Made by a program: the position numbers and the translations under genes | Notes under the pieces: generated by a model | What the model saw: only the letters and a program-made list of their open reading frames with translations | The model's database searches: none | What the model was told of the DNA's origin: nothing | Shown: in pieces, positions 7,660 through 16,442 of the stretch | Layout: each line of letters starts with the position of its first letter | Position numbering within the stretch: position 1 is the first letter of the stretch | Source: Thermococcus sp. LS1 | Lineage (GTDB): Archaea > Methanobacteriota_B > Thermococci > Thermococcales > Thermococcaceae | DNA: 64,000 nucleotides | Assembly (NCBI RefSeq): GCF_012027395.1 | Contig: NZ_SNUJ01000002.1 | Location: 1 to 64,000, forward strand | Direction: 5' to 3'

Positions 7660-8406
7660 TTAAAGCTTCCCCGCAACTTCCCTTATCCTCTCTGCAAACT
7701 CCGTCCTGAGGAGTTCCTCGGGCTTCCCTATTTTCTCCTCAAGGTCGTCGTAGAGCGGGATGCCGGCCAGGTAGGGCAAGCTGAACTCCTCTGCAAGGGC
7801 CTCTATGTCCTTCTCATCGCCCCGTTGCTCCGAATGGAGTTTCATGTTCTCGACGATACCGAGAACCTTGTAGTCCCTCTCCTTCAGGAGGGTGAGGAGC
7901 TTCCTGACGATGTTGAGGGAGAGCTTTGAAGGTGTTGCCACAACCAGGAACTCGCCCCTCTTAAGGAAGCGAAGGACATCGAGGAACTGGTCGCCGAGGC
8001 CCGGCGGCATGTCGATGATGAGGTAGTCCAGCTCGTCCCAGCGGGTTATAGTGAGGAGCTCAATGAGCGCATCGCTTATCTCCATGCCCCTCATGGGTGT
8101 TGGTTTATCCTCCGAGTAGTAGACGATGCTCATGAACTTTATTCCGTGAACCGTCGGCGGGACGACGCCTTTGTCCTCCTCAGGGAAGTCCTCCGGCTCG
8201 AAGCCGAGGATTACGTGGTCGCTCGCGCCGTGGAAGTCGAGGTCGAGGAGGCCGACCTTATAGCCCTTCTCCGCTAGAACGAGGGCGAGCGTTGTTGAAA
8301 CCAGCGACTTTCCAACGCCGCCCTTGCCACTGACGACGGGAATGATGCGCTTCACATTTTCAAGGCGAGCCTCTATGCCCTTGACGCGGGGATCTATGGC
8401 TATCAT
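7660..8406 (-). CDS. hypB: MinD/Mrp-type HypB ATPase for nickel insertion
   Basis: A 248-residue P-loop ATPase of the SIMIBI/MinD class. The deviant Walker A is SGKGGVGKS near residue 25; DLDFHGA and DMPPGLGDQ are the A' and Walker B regions. Thermococcus kodakarensis has a HypB of this MinD type, not the usual GTPase, next to hypA; it forms an ATP-dependent complex with HypA that raises its nickel affinity. The same neighbourhood here (hypA upstream with a 4-bp overlap, hycI downstream) supports that role. In isolation it could be mistaken for an Mrp/NBP35 Fe-S carrier. Confidence 0.85.
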   Translation of the reverse strand: MIAIDPRVKGIEARLENVKRIIPVVSGKGGVGKSLVSTTLALVLAEKGYKVGLLDLDFHGASDHVILGFEPEDFPEEDKGVVPPTVHGIKFMSIVYYSEDKPTPMRGMEISDALIELLTITRWDELDYLIIDMPPGLGDQFLDVLRFLKRGEFLVVATPSKLSLNIVRKLLTLLKERDYKVLGIVENMKLHSEQRGDEKDIEALAEEFSLPYLAGIPLYDDLEEKIGKPEELLRTEFAERIREVAGKL

Positions 8407-8822
8407 GCATCTCCCTCCTTCTCGATTTTTATCCCGCTTATGTAAACTCCCCTACCCTGTACGACTTCGAAGTCCCTGCTGCCGCACTTCGGACAGGCCA
8501 AGAAGGCGTGAACTACCTCAGGGATGAAGTGGATGTCCTCTTTGATGCGCTCATCGAAGCTTCCCTTCACTTCCTTGAGCTTCCACTCGTGACCGCAGTC
8601 GCGGCACTTGAAGACTGCCTCTTCCTCGACGAACTCTATCTCCGCACCCTCTCCGATGGTGCCCTTGAGAAGCTCCTTCATGGCAAACTCTACTATCTCG
8701 GCGTTAACGTCCTGGAGCTCTCCGAGGACTACTTGAATTGCCAGAAGCTTTTTTGCACCTTCTCTTTGAGCGTAGTCGAGGGCGGTTCTAACTATTCCAT
8801 CAGCCAGAGCCCACTCGTGCAT
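8403..8822 (-). CDS. hypA: Hydrogenase nickel incorporation protein HypA
   Basis: A 139-residue nickel metallochaperone, the length of the T. kodakarensis HypA. The N terminus MHEWALADGIV carries the nickel-binding Met-His (usual form MHE). The structural zinc site is two CxxC pairs (CRDCG near 73 and CPKCG near 110) separated by a longer insert than in bacteria, as in Thermococcales. The ATG follows GGTGGTGATACC, and the TATA-like box centred near 8857 lies 25 nt before a short leader. It leads the operon hypA-hypB-hycI-small membrane gene. Confidence 0.92.
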   Translation of the reverse strand: MHEWALADGIVRTALDYAQREGAKKLLAIQVVLGELQDVNAEIVEFAMKELLKGTIGEGAEIEFVEEEAVFKCRDCGHEWKLKEVKGSFDERIKEDIHFIPEVVHAFLACPKCGSRDFEVVQGRGVYISGIKIEKEGDA

Positions 8823-8850
8823 GGTATCACCACCAACTTTTTCAGTGCTA

Positions 8851-8945
8851 TCCTTAAAAAGGGTTGAGTTTTTAACCCTATGTTTATATCTTCCCCTATC
8901 CGGGATTAAAACTTCCCAATTCTGGCCTCAAAAGGCTTTTAAGTC
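8851..8945. promoter_or_regulatory. Divergent promoters of hypA and the CDF transporter gene
   Basis: On the minus strand CCTTTTTAAGGA (8852-8862) sits about 25 nt before the expected start of the hypA message. On the plus strand GGCTTTTAAGTC (8934-8945) does the same for the CDF gene. A further T/A-rich box (TGTTTATATC, 8881-8890) has no gene at the expected distance. These are seen as sequence matches only. Confidence 0.5.
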
Positions 8946-8973
8946 TCCAATAAGACCCCTCTCAGGGAGAGAA

Positions 8974-9861
8974 ATGGGACACCACCACTCCCACGGGGCC
9001 ATGAAATCCCGTATGGTCTTCTCCATAATCCTGAACTTTGTCATTACGATAGCTGAGGTCATAGGTGGAATTCTTTCCGGAAGTTTAGCTCTCCTGAGCG
9101 ACTCGCTCCACAACTTCAGCGACGCTATGAGCCTCCTGGCGAGCTACATAGCGATAAGAATCGGCGAGCGTGAAAAGAACGAGAAGTACACCTTCGGCTA
9201 CAAGAGGGCTGAGATACTCGTCGCCTTTGTCAACTCTGCCGTCCTCGTCGGCGTTGCCCTCTTCCTGCTCGTGGAGGCCTACAAGCGCTTCAGGGATCCC
9301 AATCCAATAGACACGGGCCTCATGCTTGTGGTGGCAGTTATTGGACTTCTGGCAAACCTTCTCTCCGTTCTCCTCCTCCACGAGCACGCCCACGAGAGCA
9401 TCAACGTTCGCTCCGCTTACCTTCATCTTGTGAGCGACACGCTGTCTTCGGTGGCTGTGGTGGCCGGCGGTCTGGCCATAAGATACTACGACCTCGTCTG
9501 GATAGACCCCCTTGTCACCGTGTTCATCTCCCTCTACATCCTCCGCGAGGGCTATGAGATACTTAAGGAGAGCGTCGAGGTTCTCATGGAGGCATCGCCC
9601 GAACTCGACTTCGATGCAATAAAGGCAGAAATCGAGTCGATCCCTGGCGTTAAAAATGCTCACCACTTCCATGCATGGCGCATTGGAGAGAAGGAGATAC
9701 ACTTCGAGTGCCACGTCGAGGTTAACGACATGCCCGTGAGCGAAGCTCAGCGCATAATCGACGAGGTCGAGGAGAGGCTGAGGAAATACGGCGTGACCCA
9801 TGTAACGGTCCAGCTCGAAGTGAACCGCTGCGGTGATGACGGCGTGATATGCAGGAGTTAA
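8974..9861 (+). CDS. Cation diffusion facilitator metal exporter
   Basis: A 295-residue CDF (ZitB/CzcD-like) transporter that exports divalent metal, probably Zn, in exchange for H+. It starts with a His-rich stretch (MGHHHSHGAM), has six helices, and shows the paired metal sites of the family: SDSLHNFSDAMSLLASYIA in helix 2 and HLVSDTLSSV in helix 5 (HxxxD). The C-terminal cytoplasmic domain (from about 205) includes the His-rich line NAHHFHAWRIGEKEIHFECH. The ATG at 8974, preceded by AGGGAGAGAA, is preferred to a 51-codon longer frame that has no transporter character. It is divergent from hypA, so nickel or zinc homeostasis is a plausible link. Confidence 0.85.
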   Translation: MGHHHSHGAMKSRMVFSIILNFVITIAEVIGGILSGSLALLSDSLHNFSDAMSLLASYIAIRIGEREKNEKYTFGYKRAEILVAFVNSAVLVGVALFLLVEAYKRFRDPNPIDTGLMLVVAVIGLLANLLSVLLLHEHAHESINVRSAYLHLVSDTLSSVAVVAGGLAIRYYDLVWIDPLVTVFISLYILREGYEILKESVEVLMEASPELDFDAIKAEIESIPGVKNAHHFHAWRIGEKEIHFECHVEVNDMPVSEAQRIIDEVEERLRKYGVTHVTVQLEVNRCGDDGVICRS

Positions 9862-10172
9862 GCGTTTCCTTGCCTTCGGGCTGTGCTTGGACCATTTCCT
9901 TTCTCTTCTTGAGAAGGTATGCAAAGGTCGCTATCCCGAGGATGGACTCGACTCACCTGTACCGTAAACAGCTCCGAGGAGCATGAGCCTGAGGTGGCCC
10001 CTTCCCCACCTCATCCAGGCCTCTCTCACGAGAAGAACGTCACCACCGTAGTATGCCCAGAGGAAAGGAACGCCAATGGATTGATGGCATCCAGAGGGGG
10101 AGTGAAGCCGCTGAGCACCTCGGCGAAAAAGGGTGAAAGCAGGGAAAGTGCGAGCGCCACTTTGGTTCTCCA
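9862..10172 (-). pseudogene. Remnant of a multi-helix membrane protein gene
   Basis: This stretch has no intact gene, but the minus strand reads as pieces of one membrane protein in three frames. First piece: KVALALSLLSPFFAEVLSG followed by FTPPLDAINPLAFL. Then, after a frameshift near 10070: LWAYYGGDVLLVREAWMRWG and LRLMLLGAVYG. Then, after an apparent internal deletion near 9950, a third frame gives ILGIATFAYLLKKRKEM, which runs toward the end of the CDF gene. The pieces resemble a Thermococcales family of integral membrane proteins that I recall but cannot name; I infer decay by frameshift and deletion. The short open frames here are not convincing genes by themselves. Confidence 0.6.
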
Positions 10173-10198
10173 TGTTTCTGAACTTGGGAGGGAACTAC

Positions 10199-11224
10199 TT
10201 ATACCTTGTCTCCTGGCTTGGGGCTGGAAAGTACGTGCACGATAGTTTTAATCCCCGTGATGAGCCACATCGCTAGGAGCAGCCAGTACAGGGCGAAGCC
10301 AAAGTTAACGGTTGCACCTATTCCGAACGTCGTCCCAACGTTGTATATGGCACTCACGTAGGCTCCAAAGGGGAATATGAAGGCCCACCAGGCCAGGCTG
10401 TATGGCAGGTTGAGCTTTCTGATGTAGTGGAGGGTCAGTAGGACTGCCATGATGAACCACCAGACGCCGAAGCCCCAGAAGAACAGGCCGAAAGTTAAGA
10501 GCGGTTCCTTGACGGTTATGAAGTCGGAAGCTTTAACGAGGGCGTAGAGGGTTGAGGTTCCAGCCCCTATCGGACCGAGGTTTATCCATATTGAGGGCGC
10601 TATGCCGCAGGGCATCGGCTCGTGGGTTATGAGTCTGTACATCACGATGGCGAAGAGTGCTAAATACAGGAAGAACCCAGCGCCCCAGGCGAAGTAGTCG
10701 ATGAAGGCCATAACTTCTCTCGCAGTTCCAGAGGCGAGCGTCATGAGCTTCGCCCCGCTTATCGGGATGACTATCAGCCCCACCGGCGGAATGAACCAGG
10801 CGGGTGTTATGGCCTTGGTATCTACGCCTTCGCTCGTGAAGACAAGGTATGGAATCAGCAGGGCGAAGAATATCGTCAGCGGTGTCCCGGCGAGCCAGAA
10901 GGCCCATGCCACACTTGTATTCCCGAGGATTGTGAGGTAGTCCGCGGAGAGCACGAGCATTGCAATGGCTATCGTCCCGTAGAAATTGCCGAGGACTGGA
11001 TGGTGCAGATCCGCCAGAGCGTTCTCCCTGTATTTGATCCATCTGAGAACCCACGGAATCAGCAGAACGAAGAAGAGGACGGTGTTAAGATAAACGAGGA
11101 ACTCGGCGAAACTTTCGAGGATTGGGAGCTTTGAGGAGTAAGCTTTGCTTACCAGCGCCAAAGCTCCTGTGCCCATGACGCTCGCGAACCAGCTTGGGGC
11201 GAAGTCTTTCACGTTCAGTCTCAT
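10199..11224 (-). CDS. TDT-family (TehA/Mae1/SLAC1-like) transporter
   Basis: A 341-residue protein with ten predicted helices. It opens with FAPSWFASVMGTGALAL, the N-terminal pattern of tellurite-resistance/dicarboxylate transporters, and has the conserved HHPVLGNFYGT and PIGAGTSTLYAL segments. The family includes malate permeases, the sulfite exporter Ssu1 and the SLAC1 anion channels, so the substrate (C4-dicarboxylate, sulfite or another anion) is undetermined. The ATG follows TTGGTGATGGC. It is a single gene with its own A/T-rich promoter region (11235-11270). Confidence 0.8.
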   Translation of the reverse strand: MRLNVKDFAPSWFASVMGTGALALVSKAYSSKLPILESFAEFLVYLNTVLFFVLLIPWVLRWIKYRENALADLHHPVLGNFYGTIAIAMLVLSADYLTILGNTSVAWAFWLAGTPLTIFFALLIPYLVFTSEGVDTKAITPAWFIPPVGLIVIPISGAKLMTLASGTAREVMAFIDYFAWGAGFFLYLALFAIVMYRLITHEPMPCGIAPSIWINLGPIGAGTSTLYALVKASDFITVKEPLLTFGLFFWGFGVWWFIMAVLLTLHYIRKLNLPYSLAWWAFIFPFGAYVSAIYNVGTTFGIGATVNFGFALYWLLLAMWLITGIKTIVHVLSSPKPGDKV

Positions 11225-11282
11225 GCCATCACCAAAATAGATGAAAAAAATTTCATATATAAACCTTGCCGTAACTGAAAGT

Positions 11283-11657
11283 TCAGAACTCGTGCTGTCC
11301 GAAATCGCCTTTGCTTCTCCAGTTGGAGTCTACTTTCAGCGTTCCCCTTAGGAAGGCCTCCACGAGGTCGTTCACCCTTCCACTTGCGCCTGTGACGACC
11401 TCTATTCCCATGGCGTTGAAGTAGGCGATGGCCCTCCTCCCCATGCCGTAGGCAAGGACGACTTTTCCCCCGTGCTCCTTAATAAAGGCGGGCAGGTCGC
11501 CAGGCTCATGGTCCTTAAAGGGTACCTCTACAACCTCTGAACCTTTGACTTCTCCGTCTTCAATGTCAATGAAAACGAAGTATCTGGCCCTTCCGAAGTG
11601 CTCGCAGACCTCGCTCTCAAGGCCGCTATCGTCCTTTATCGGCACGGCTATCCTCAT
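11283..11657 (-). CDS. NifX/NifB C-terminal-like Fe-Mo-co-binding family protein
   Basis: A 124-residue protein of the dinitrogenase iron-molybdenum cofactor family. The start MRIAVPIKDDSGLESEVCEH and the pattern HFGRARYFVFIDIEDG (family HFGxAxxFxixD) are typical. The middle VVLAYGMGRRAIAYFNAMGI is the second conserved block. In archaea without nitrogenase these small proteins occur near Mrp/NBP35-like ATPases and may bind metal clusters. I chose the ATG at 11657 after GGTGATACC. It is divergent from the FmdE/ABC operon. Confidence 0.82.
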   Translation of the reverse strand: MRIAVPIKDDSGLESEVCEHFGRARYFVFIDIEDGEVKGSEVVEVPFKDHEPGDLPAFIKEHGGKVVLAYGMGRRAIAYFNAMGIEVVTGASGRVNDLVEAFLRGTLKVDSNWRSKGDFGQHEF

Positions 11658-11715
11658 GGTATCACCACTAATCCATGAAAACTCATTCATTAAAAACCTG
11701 CCGCAATCAAAGGTT

Positions 11716-11755
11716 GATAACACCCGGGTTCAAAAATGATTAAAAGCGTGTTACC
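11716..11755. promoter_or_regulatory. Promoter of the FmdE/ABC operon with outward-facing half-sites
   Basis: GATAACAC (11716-11723) and GTGTTACC (11748-11755) form an inverted pair around the TATA-like GATTAAAAGC (11739-11747). GATAACAC is the exact reverse complement of the left half (GTGTTATC) of the palindrome in the cbiM promoter at 30001-30028. A shared metal-responsive repressor is possible, but orientation and spacing differ. Confidence 0.35.
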
Positions 11756-11776
11756 TTCACTGTCGTTGGTGATACC

Positions 11777-12475
11777 ATGCTCGCGCTCAACCGTCTCGTG
11801 GAGGAGAAGGATACAGAGAAAATCCTTGAATACGCCCGCGAGTTTCACGGCCATATCTGTCCATACCTCGCCCTCGGAATAAGGGCTTCACTGATAGCGA
11901 TGGAGGAACTAGGCGTCGGAAGGCTTGACTATTCTGGAAGCGTCGATGAGTCCATTCTTGCCATAGTCGAGGTCAACAGCTGCTTTACTGACGGCGTCCA
12001 GGTAGCTACAGGCTGCACGCTGGGAAATAACTCCCTGATATACATCGACCTCGGCAAGACCGCCCTGACTCTCGTCAAGCGCTCCACATGGGAGGGCGTT
12101 AGGGTCTACGCCGATGCTGAGAAGCTGAGGAAATATTATCCACCGGGCACGACCGAGCTCTTCAATAAGGTCGTTAAGGAACGGAAAGGAACCCCGGAAG
12201 AGCGGAGGCGCCTCTGGGAGCTCTGGGAATCGATTGCTAAAACCATGCTTTACCTGCCAAAAGAAGAGTTCAAAATCGAGCGCGTCAAGGTTCCGCCAAT
12301 CGAACAGGCGCCAATAGTTGAGAGCGTCCGCTGCTCCCGCTGTGGCGAGCTGGTCATGTCCACGAGGATCGTTTACATCAACGAGGAGCCCCTCTGCATG
12401 AGATGCGCTCATGAGAAGTATCACGCCATCATCGGCAGAGGCATAGTCGAGGTCAACGGCTTTAGGGGGTGCTGA
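11777..12475 (+). CDS. FmdE-domain protein with C-terminal zinc ribbon
   Basis: A 232-residue protein of the FmdE family (named after formylmethanofuran dehydrogenase subunit E). The N-terminal motif [20 protein letters not shown] with nearby [18 protein letters not shown] gives the conserved Cys/His metal-binding residues. The C-terminal 45 residues are a zinc ribbon with CSRCGE and CMRCAH. Thermococcales lack methanogenesis, so the original role does not apply. Its genes often sit with molybdate, tungstate or iron uptake systems, and here it precedes a FecCD-type ABC importer by 1 bp, which suggests metal or metal-cofactor handling. GGTGATACC precedes the ATG. Confidence 0.83.
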   Translation: MLALNRLVEEKDTEKILEYAREFHGHICPYLALGIRASLIAMEELGVGRLDYSGSVDESILAIVEVNSCFTDGVQVATGCTLGNNSLIYIDLGKTALTLVKRSTWEGVRVYADAEKLRKYYPPGTTELFNKVVKERKGTPEERRRLWELWESIAKTMLYLPKEEFKIERVKVPPIEQAPIVESVRCSRCGELVMSTRIVYINEEPLCMRCAHEKYHAIIGRGIVEVNGFRGC

Positions 12476-12476
12476 A

Positions 12477-13613
12477 ATGAGGAAGGTTCTGGCTCTGCTT
12501 CTCGTTCTGCTGGTTGTCTCTGTAAGCGGGTGCATAGGCACGACGGAAAATCCAACCAATACTGCCACTACAGAGACCGGTTCGGCTTACGTAACTGTGA
12601 CGGATCTGCTCGGAAGAACCGTTGAGGTTCCGGCTCATGTCACCAAGGTTGTAGCCGCTGGACCCGGAGCTTTGAGGCTGATGGTCTATCTCAACGCTAG
12701 CGACATGGTGATTGGAGTCGAGGACTTCGAGAAGCGCTACAACTACGGCAGGCCCTACATAATAGCCCATCCCGAGCTCAAGGAGCTGCCCACCATAGGG
12801 CCAGGTGGCCCCGGAAAGCTTCCCGATTTGGAAGCACTGGTTAAGCTCAAACCTGACGTGATATTCATCACCTACGTTGACGCCAAGACCGCTGACGACA
12901 TCCAAGAGAAGACAGGCGTCCCAGTTGTAGTCCTCAGCTACGGCCAGTTGGCTACCTTCGACGACGAGGAGCTCTTTAAGTCCCTCGAGCTGGCAGGTAA
13001 AATCCTCGGAAAGGAGAAGCGCGCGGAGGAGGTTATAAACTTTATCAAATCCATCCAGGACGACCTCATGAAGCGCACCGAGAACGTTGAGAGTCCAGCT
13101 GTTTACGTCGGTGGAATAGGCTACAAGGGAGCACACGGCATAGAGAGCACCGAAGCCAAATATCCACCTTTTGTGGTTGTTCACGCCAAGAACGTCGCTG
13201 ATGAGCTCGGTGACGGGCACACATTCATCGACAAGGAGCAGCTCCTTGAGTGGAACCCAGACTACATCTTCATCGATGAGGGCGGCCTTAAGCTCGTCCT
13301 CGATGACTACCAGAAAGACCCGGATTTCTACAACTCCCTTAAGGCCGTCAGAGAGGGCAACGTCTACGGAATCCTTCCGTACAATTTCTACACCACCAAC
13401 ATCGGAACCGCTTTAGCGGACGCCTACTTCATCGGAAAAGTCCTCTATCCAGAGCGCTTTGAAGACATAGACCCCGCCGAGAAGGCCGACGAGATATACA
13501 CCTTCCTTCTCGGGAAGCCCGTCTACAGCGTCATGGCCGAGAAGTTCGGTGGTTTCGGAAAGATCGACCTCGCCAACGGAACCGTTAAGTACTCACTGCC
13601 TACTTCACCGTGA
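12477..13613 (+). CDS. ABC importer solute-binding lipoprotein (FepB/BtuF type)
   Basis: A 378-residue extracellular binding protein. The signal peptide ends in a lipobox (VSVSGC, Cys about residue 20), followed by a Thr-rich linker. The mature part begins with [20 protein letters not shown], the standard start of iron-chelate/cobalamin/molybdate (FecCD-linked) binding proteins, and includes [13 protein letters not shown]. The ligand is unknown: ferric chelates, cobalamin and MolBCA-type molybdate are all possible, and the FmdE neighbour makes Mo/W or iron attractive. It is translationally linked to the permease (TGATG). Confidence 0.85.
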   Translation: MRKVLALLLVLLVVSVSGCIGTTENPTNTATTETGSAYVTVTDLLGRTVEVPAHVTKVVAAGPGALRLMVYLNASDMVIGVEDFEKRYNYGRPYIIAHPELKELPTIGPGGPGKLPDLEALVKLKPDVIFITYVDAKTADDIQEKTGVPVVVLSYGQLATFDDEELFKSLELAGKILGKEKRAEEVINFIKSIQDDLMKRTENVESPAVYVGGIGYKGAHGIESTEAKYPPFVVVHAKNVADELGDGHTFIDKEQLLEWNPDYIFIDEGGLKLVLDDYQKDPDFYNSLKAVREGNVYGILPYNFYTTNIGTALADAYFIGKVLYPERFEDIDPAEKADEIYTFLLGKPVYSVMAEKFGGFGKIDLANGTVKYSLPTSP

Positions 13614-14653
13614 TGGCCATGGACTACGAGGGCTACGTTGCCAAAAAGCTGCTCGTTGGCCTTTCCCTCTTTCTTCTTCTCGTCCTCGTTAGCATGTACT
13701 CCCTCGCCCATGGTGCCTACAGCCTCACGATTGGAGAGGTGATGAATGCTCTTCTCGGTGGTGGGAGCGGGAGCGCCCATCTCGTCGTCTGGAACATCCG
13801 CCTGCCGAGAATCGTTGCTGCTATTCTTGTGGGGGCTTCTCTGGCCATAGCCGGAGCGGTCATGCAGGGCTTCCTCAGGAACCCTCTCGCCACTCCGTTC
13901 ACGATAGGCGTTTCACACGGGGCGATGTTTGGCGCCTCCCTGGCGATACTCCTCGGAGCGGGCTACGCGGAAAGCTCGGGCAGGATTTCGCTCAGCAATC
14001 CCTACGCGGTGGTTATCTTCGCCTTTCTCGGGGCGATAAGTGCTACCGCGGTTATCCTTGCCCTCGCCAAACTCAAAGGCCTCAGTCCTGAGGCCATAAT
14101 TCTCGCCGGAGTGGCCATGAGCTCCCTCTTTGTGGCCCTAACGACACTCGTCCAATACTTCGCCGACGAGCTCCAGCTGGCTGCAATGGTCTACTGGAGC
14201 TTCGGCGATCTTGGCAGGGCGACGTGGAGGGAAGATGGAATAATGTTTGCCGTTTTCATTCCGGTTTTCCTATACTTCGTTATCAAGCGCTGGGACCTTA
14301 ACGCCTCGGCGATGGGAGATGATGTTGCAAAGTCGGTCGGTGTAGAGGTCGAGAGGGTCAGGCTTATCTCGACGTTTTTGGCTGCACTGATAACGGCAAT
14401 CAGCGTGGCCTTCGTTGGGGTAATAGGCTTCGTCGGCTTAATAGCTCCCCACGCCATCAGGCTTATCGTCGGCGGTGACTACCGCTTCCTCATTCCCCTT
14501 TCTGCTCTAACCGGGGCTCTACTCCTCCTCGCGGCGGATACAGTTGCGAGGCTGGCTTTCTCACCGATGATCCTGCCCGTTGGCGTTGTAACCTCCTTCC
14601 TCGGTGCGCCGACATTCATATACCTCCTCATAAGGATGGAGGGGCGGCGATGA
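13613..14653 (+). CDS. FecCD-family ABC importer permease
   Basis: A 346-residue permease with about nine to ten helices. The conserved FecCD segments are present: NIRLPRIVAAILVGASLAIA, FLRNPLATPFTIGVSHGAM (family NPLAdPxxLGvssGA) and VGVIGFVGLIAPHAIRLIVG, the coupling-loop region. I placed the start at the ATG that overlaps the stop of the binding protein; a GTG one codon earlier and an ATG two codons later are alternatives. The partner ATPase overlaps its 3' end by 4 bp. Confidence 0.88.
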   Translation: MAMDYEGYVAKKLLVGLSLFLLLVLVSMYSLAHGAYSLTIGEVMNALLGGGSGSAHLVVWNIRLPRIVAAILVGASLAIAGAVMQGFLRNPLATPFTIGVSHGAMFGASLAILLGAGYAESSGRISLSNPYAVVIFAFLGAISATAVILALAKLKGLSPEAIILAGVAMSSLFVALTTLVQYFADELQLAAMVYWSFGDLGRATWREDGIMFAVFIPVFLYFVIKRWDLNASAMGDDVAKSVGVEVERVRLISTFLAALITAISVAFVGVIGFVGLIAPHAIRLIVGGDYRFLIPLSALTGALLLLAADTVARLAFSPMILPVGVVTSFLGAPTFIYLLIRMEGRR

Positions 14654-15426
14654 AGGCAGTAAAAGTCAGAAACCTGCGTTTCACCTACAACGGCTCCGAG
14701 GTGCTGAGGGGAATAGACCTCGAGGTCGAGGAGGGCGAGTTCATAGCAATCCTCGGACCGAACGGCGCTGGAAAGAGCACGCTCCTGAGATGCATCGCGG
14801 GAATCCTTCACTGTGAGGGTGTTGAGGTTCTGGAGAGACCCATCGGGAGCTATCCCAGAAACGAGCTCGCCAGGGTTTTAGCATATGTTCCCCAGAGATG
14901 CGAACCTGGCTTTATGACTGTCTTTGACACGGTTCTCCTCGGCAGGAGGCCTTACATGGGGCTGCGGCCCTCGAAGAGGGATATTGAGGTTGTGAGGAAA
15001 ACCCTCGAAAAGCTCGGTATATCTCACCTCGCCCTGAAGCCGACCAACAGACTGAGCGGCGGCGAGCTGCAGAAAGTCAGTATAGCGAGAGCGTTAGCTC
15101 AGGAGCCGAGAATCCTCATGATGGACGAGCCGACCAATAACCTCGACCTGAAGAGCCAGCTCGAGGTGATGGAGATAGCCCGGGATTTCGCGCTCTCGGG
15201 AGGAACTTCTATAGTCGTTATGCACGACGTCAACTTAGCCCTTCGCTTCGCCGAGCGCTTCGTCTTCATGAAGAATGGAGAAATAATAGCCGACGGTGGG
15301 AGGAAAATCCTCAAGCCAGAGCTCTTCGAAGAGGTCTACGGCGTAAAAGTTGAGGTGGAAGAAATAAGGGGAATCCCAGTGGTCGTTCCCCTCTCACATC
15401 TCGGCCTCTCCGAGGAATTCAAGTAA
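14650..15426 (+). CDS. FepC/BtuD-type ABC importer ATPase
   Basis: A 258-residue ATPase that powers the FecCD permease. Walker A is GPNGAGKST near residue 36, the signature is LSGGELQKV near 137, Walker B is ILMMDEPTN near 158, and the switch His lies in VVMHDVN. The Q-loop is YVPQR. It is the final gene of the FmdE-binding protein-permease-ATPase operon. Its last 33 bp overlap the end of a convergent TPR-protein gene. Confidence 0.9.
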   Translation: MKAVKVRNLRFTYNGSEVLRGIDLEVEEGEFIAILGPNGAGKSTLLRCIAGILHCEGVEVLERPIGSYPRNELARVLAYVPQRCEPGFMTVFDTVLLGRRPYMGLRPSKRDIEVVRKTLEKLGISHLALKPTNRLSGGELQKVSIARALAQEPRILMMDEPTNNLDLKSQLEVMEIARDFALSGGTSIVVMHDVNLALRFAERFVFMKNGEIIADGGRKILKPELFEEVYGVKVEVEEIRGIPVVVPLSHLGLSEEFK

Positions 15427-16353
15427 GTCAAGCAGTCTTCTGTCTTTGACCTTCTCGATGACTTTTCTGGCCTCTTCCATGTCAACCTTGCCATCCTTGT
15501 AGAGGGCTATGGCCTTAACACCTTCGAAGAACTCCTTGAGCTCCGGCAGAGCGTTGGCGAACATGTCCATGTGGAGATAAACAGTCTCGAAGTCATCCTC
15601 GAGCATCAGCTGCCAGATGACGTCGATGAGCGCGTCGAATGCCACGTCGTAGTACTCTGTACCCCTGGCCCTCAACAGGGCGTAGAGGCACTCCTGCAGG
15701 GCGGCATCATAGTTCTCGTCGTCCTCGAATATCTCCTCGTAGGAGAGGTGTATCTCGGCCAGGAGTTTGTTGTTGCCCATAGCTTTGGGGATGACCTCCG
15801 CGAGCATGGCCTTGGCCCTGTAAGGCTCCCCCATCTCGAAGGTTACGTATGCCCTGTAGACCGCTATGTGGAGAATCTCCTCCTCATTTCCGAGCTCTCT
15901 GTAAATCTCCGCGGCCTTTTCCATGAGCTCGATTGCCTTCTCGTACTCCTGGAGCTCCTCGTGGATGAGGGCCATGTTGTAGTAGATCTTTGCTATGTTC
16001 TCTTTATTGCCTTTCTCGGTCTCTTCCTCCAGGAGAGCCCTGTAGAGGTCGAGGCTCTTCTCAAGCTCGCCAAGAAGGTAGTAGAGGTCAGCAAGCTGGA
16101 ATTTGGCTTCGAAGGTGTCTTCCTCCTCGGCCATCTTCTCGAACTCGCTTATCTTATCCACACCGAGCAGCTCGTGGAAGTAGTAAACGATGAGCTTGTA
16201 GAGTTCGGGGTCCTTACACTCAAGGGCGAGCTTTTCAGCTTTTTCGAGGACCTCCGTGAGCTCCTCATCGCTCAGCCCGTCCACCTTGTAGTAGAGGAGG
16301 TTCGCCACTTTTTTGCAGTCCTTCTCCTCAATTGCCTTTAGAATTTCCTCCAT
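15394..16353 (-). CDS. TPR-repeat protein
   Basis: A 319-residue acidic, all-helical protein with tetratricopeptide-like repeats. The clearest units run from about residue 85 to 165 (FQLADLYYLLGELEKSLDLY; YYNMALIHEELQEYEKAIEL), with conserved W/L-G-Y-A-P spacing. No enzyme domain or membrane segment is seen, so it is probably a scaffold for protein contacts. I chose the ATG at 16353 because GAGGTG lies 7 nt upstream; a TTG-started form is 5 codons longer. Similar TPR genes are common in Thermococcales; the partner is unknown. Confidence 0.75.
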   Translation of the reverse strand: MEEILKAIEEKDCKKVANLLYYKVDGLSDEELTEVLEKAEKLALECKDPELYKLIVYYFHELLGVDKISEFEKMAEEEDTFEAKFQLADLYYLLGELEKSLDLYRALLEEETEKGNKENIAKIYYNMALIHEELQEYEKAIELMEKAAEIYRELGNEEEILHIAVYRAYVTFEMGEPYRAKAMLAEVIPKAMGNNKLLAEIHLSYEEIFEDDENYDAALQECLYALLRARGTEYYDVAFDALIDVIWQLMLEDDFETVYLHMDMFANALPELKEFFEGVKAIALYKDGKVDMEEARKVIEKVKDRRLLDLLEFLGEAEM

Positions 16354-16442
16354 CTCGGTACACCTCAAAAATTAGTTTGCCCAGACCTATTTAACGGTTT
16401 GGCCACTGCTAACTTTTTAACCTCTCCCGCGGAGATAAAACC

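Noticed and set aside
9919-10245. 108-codon plus-strand frame in the gap after the CDF gene
   Set aside because: Composition is not protein-like, and the minus strand shows remnants of a membrane protein over the same bases.
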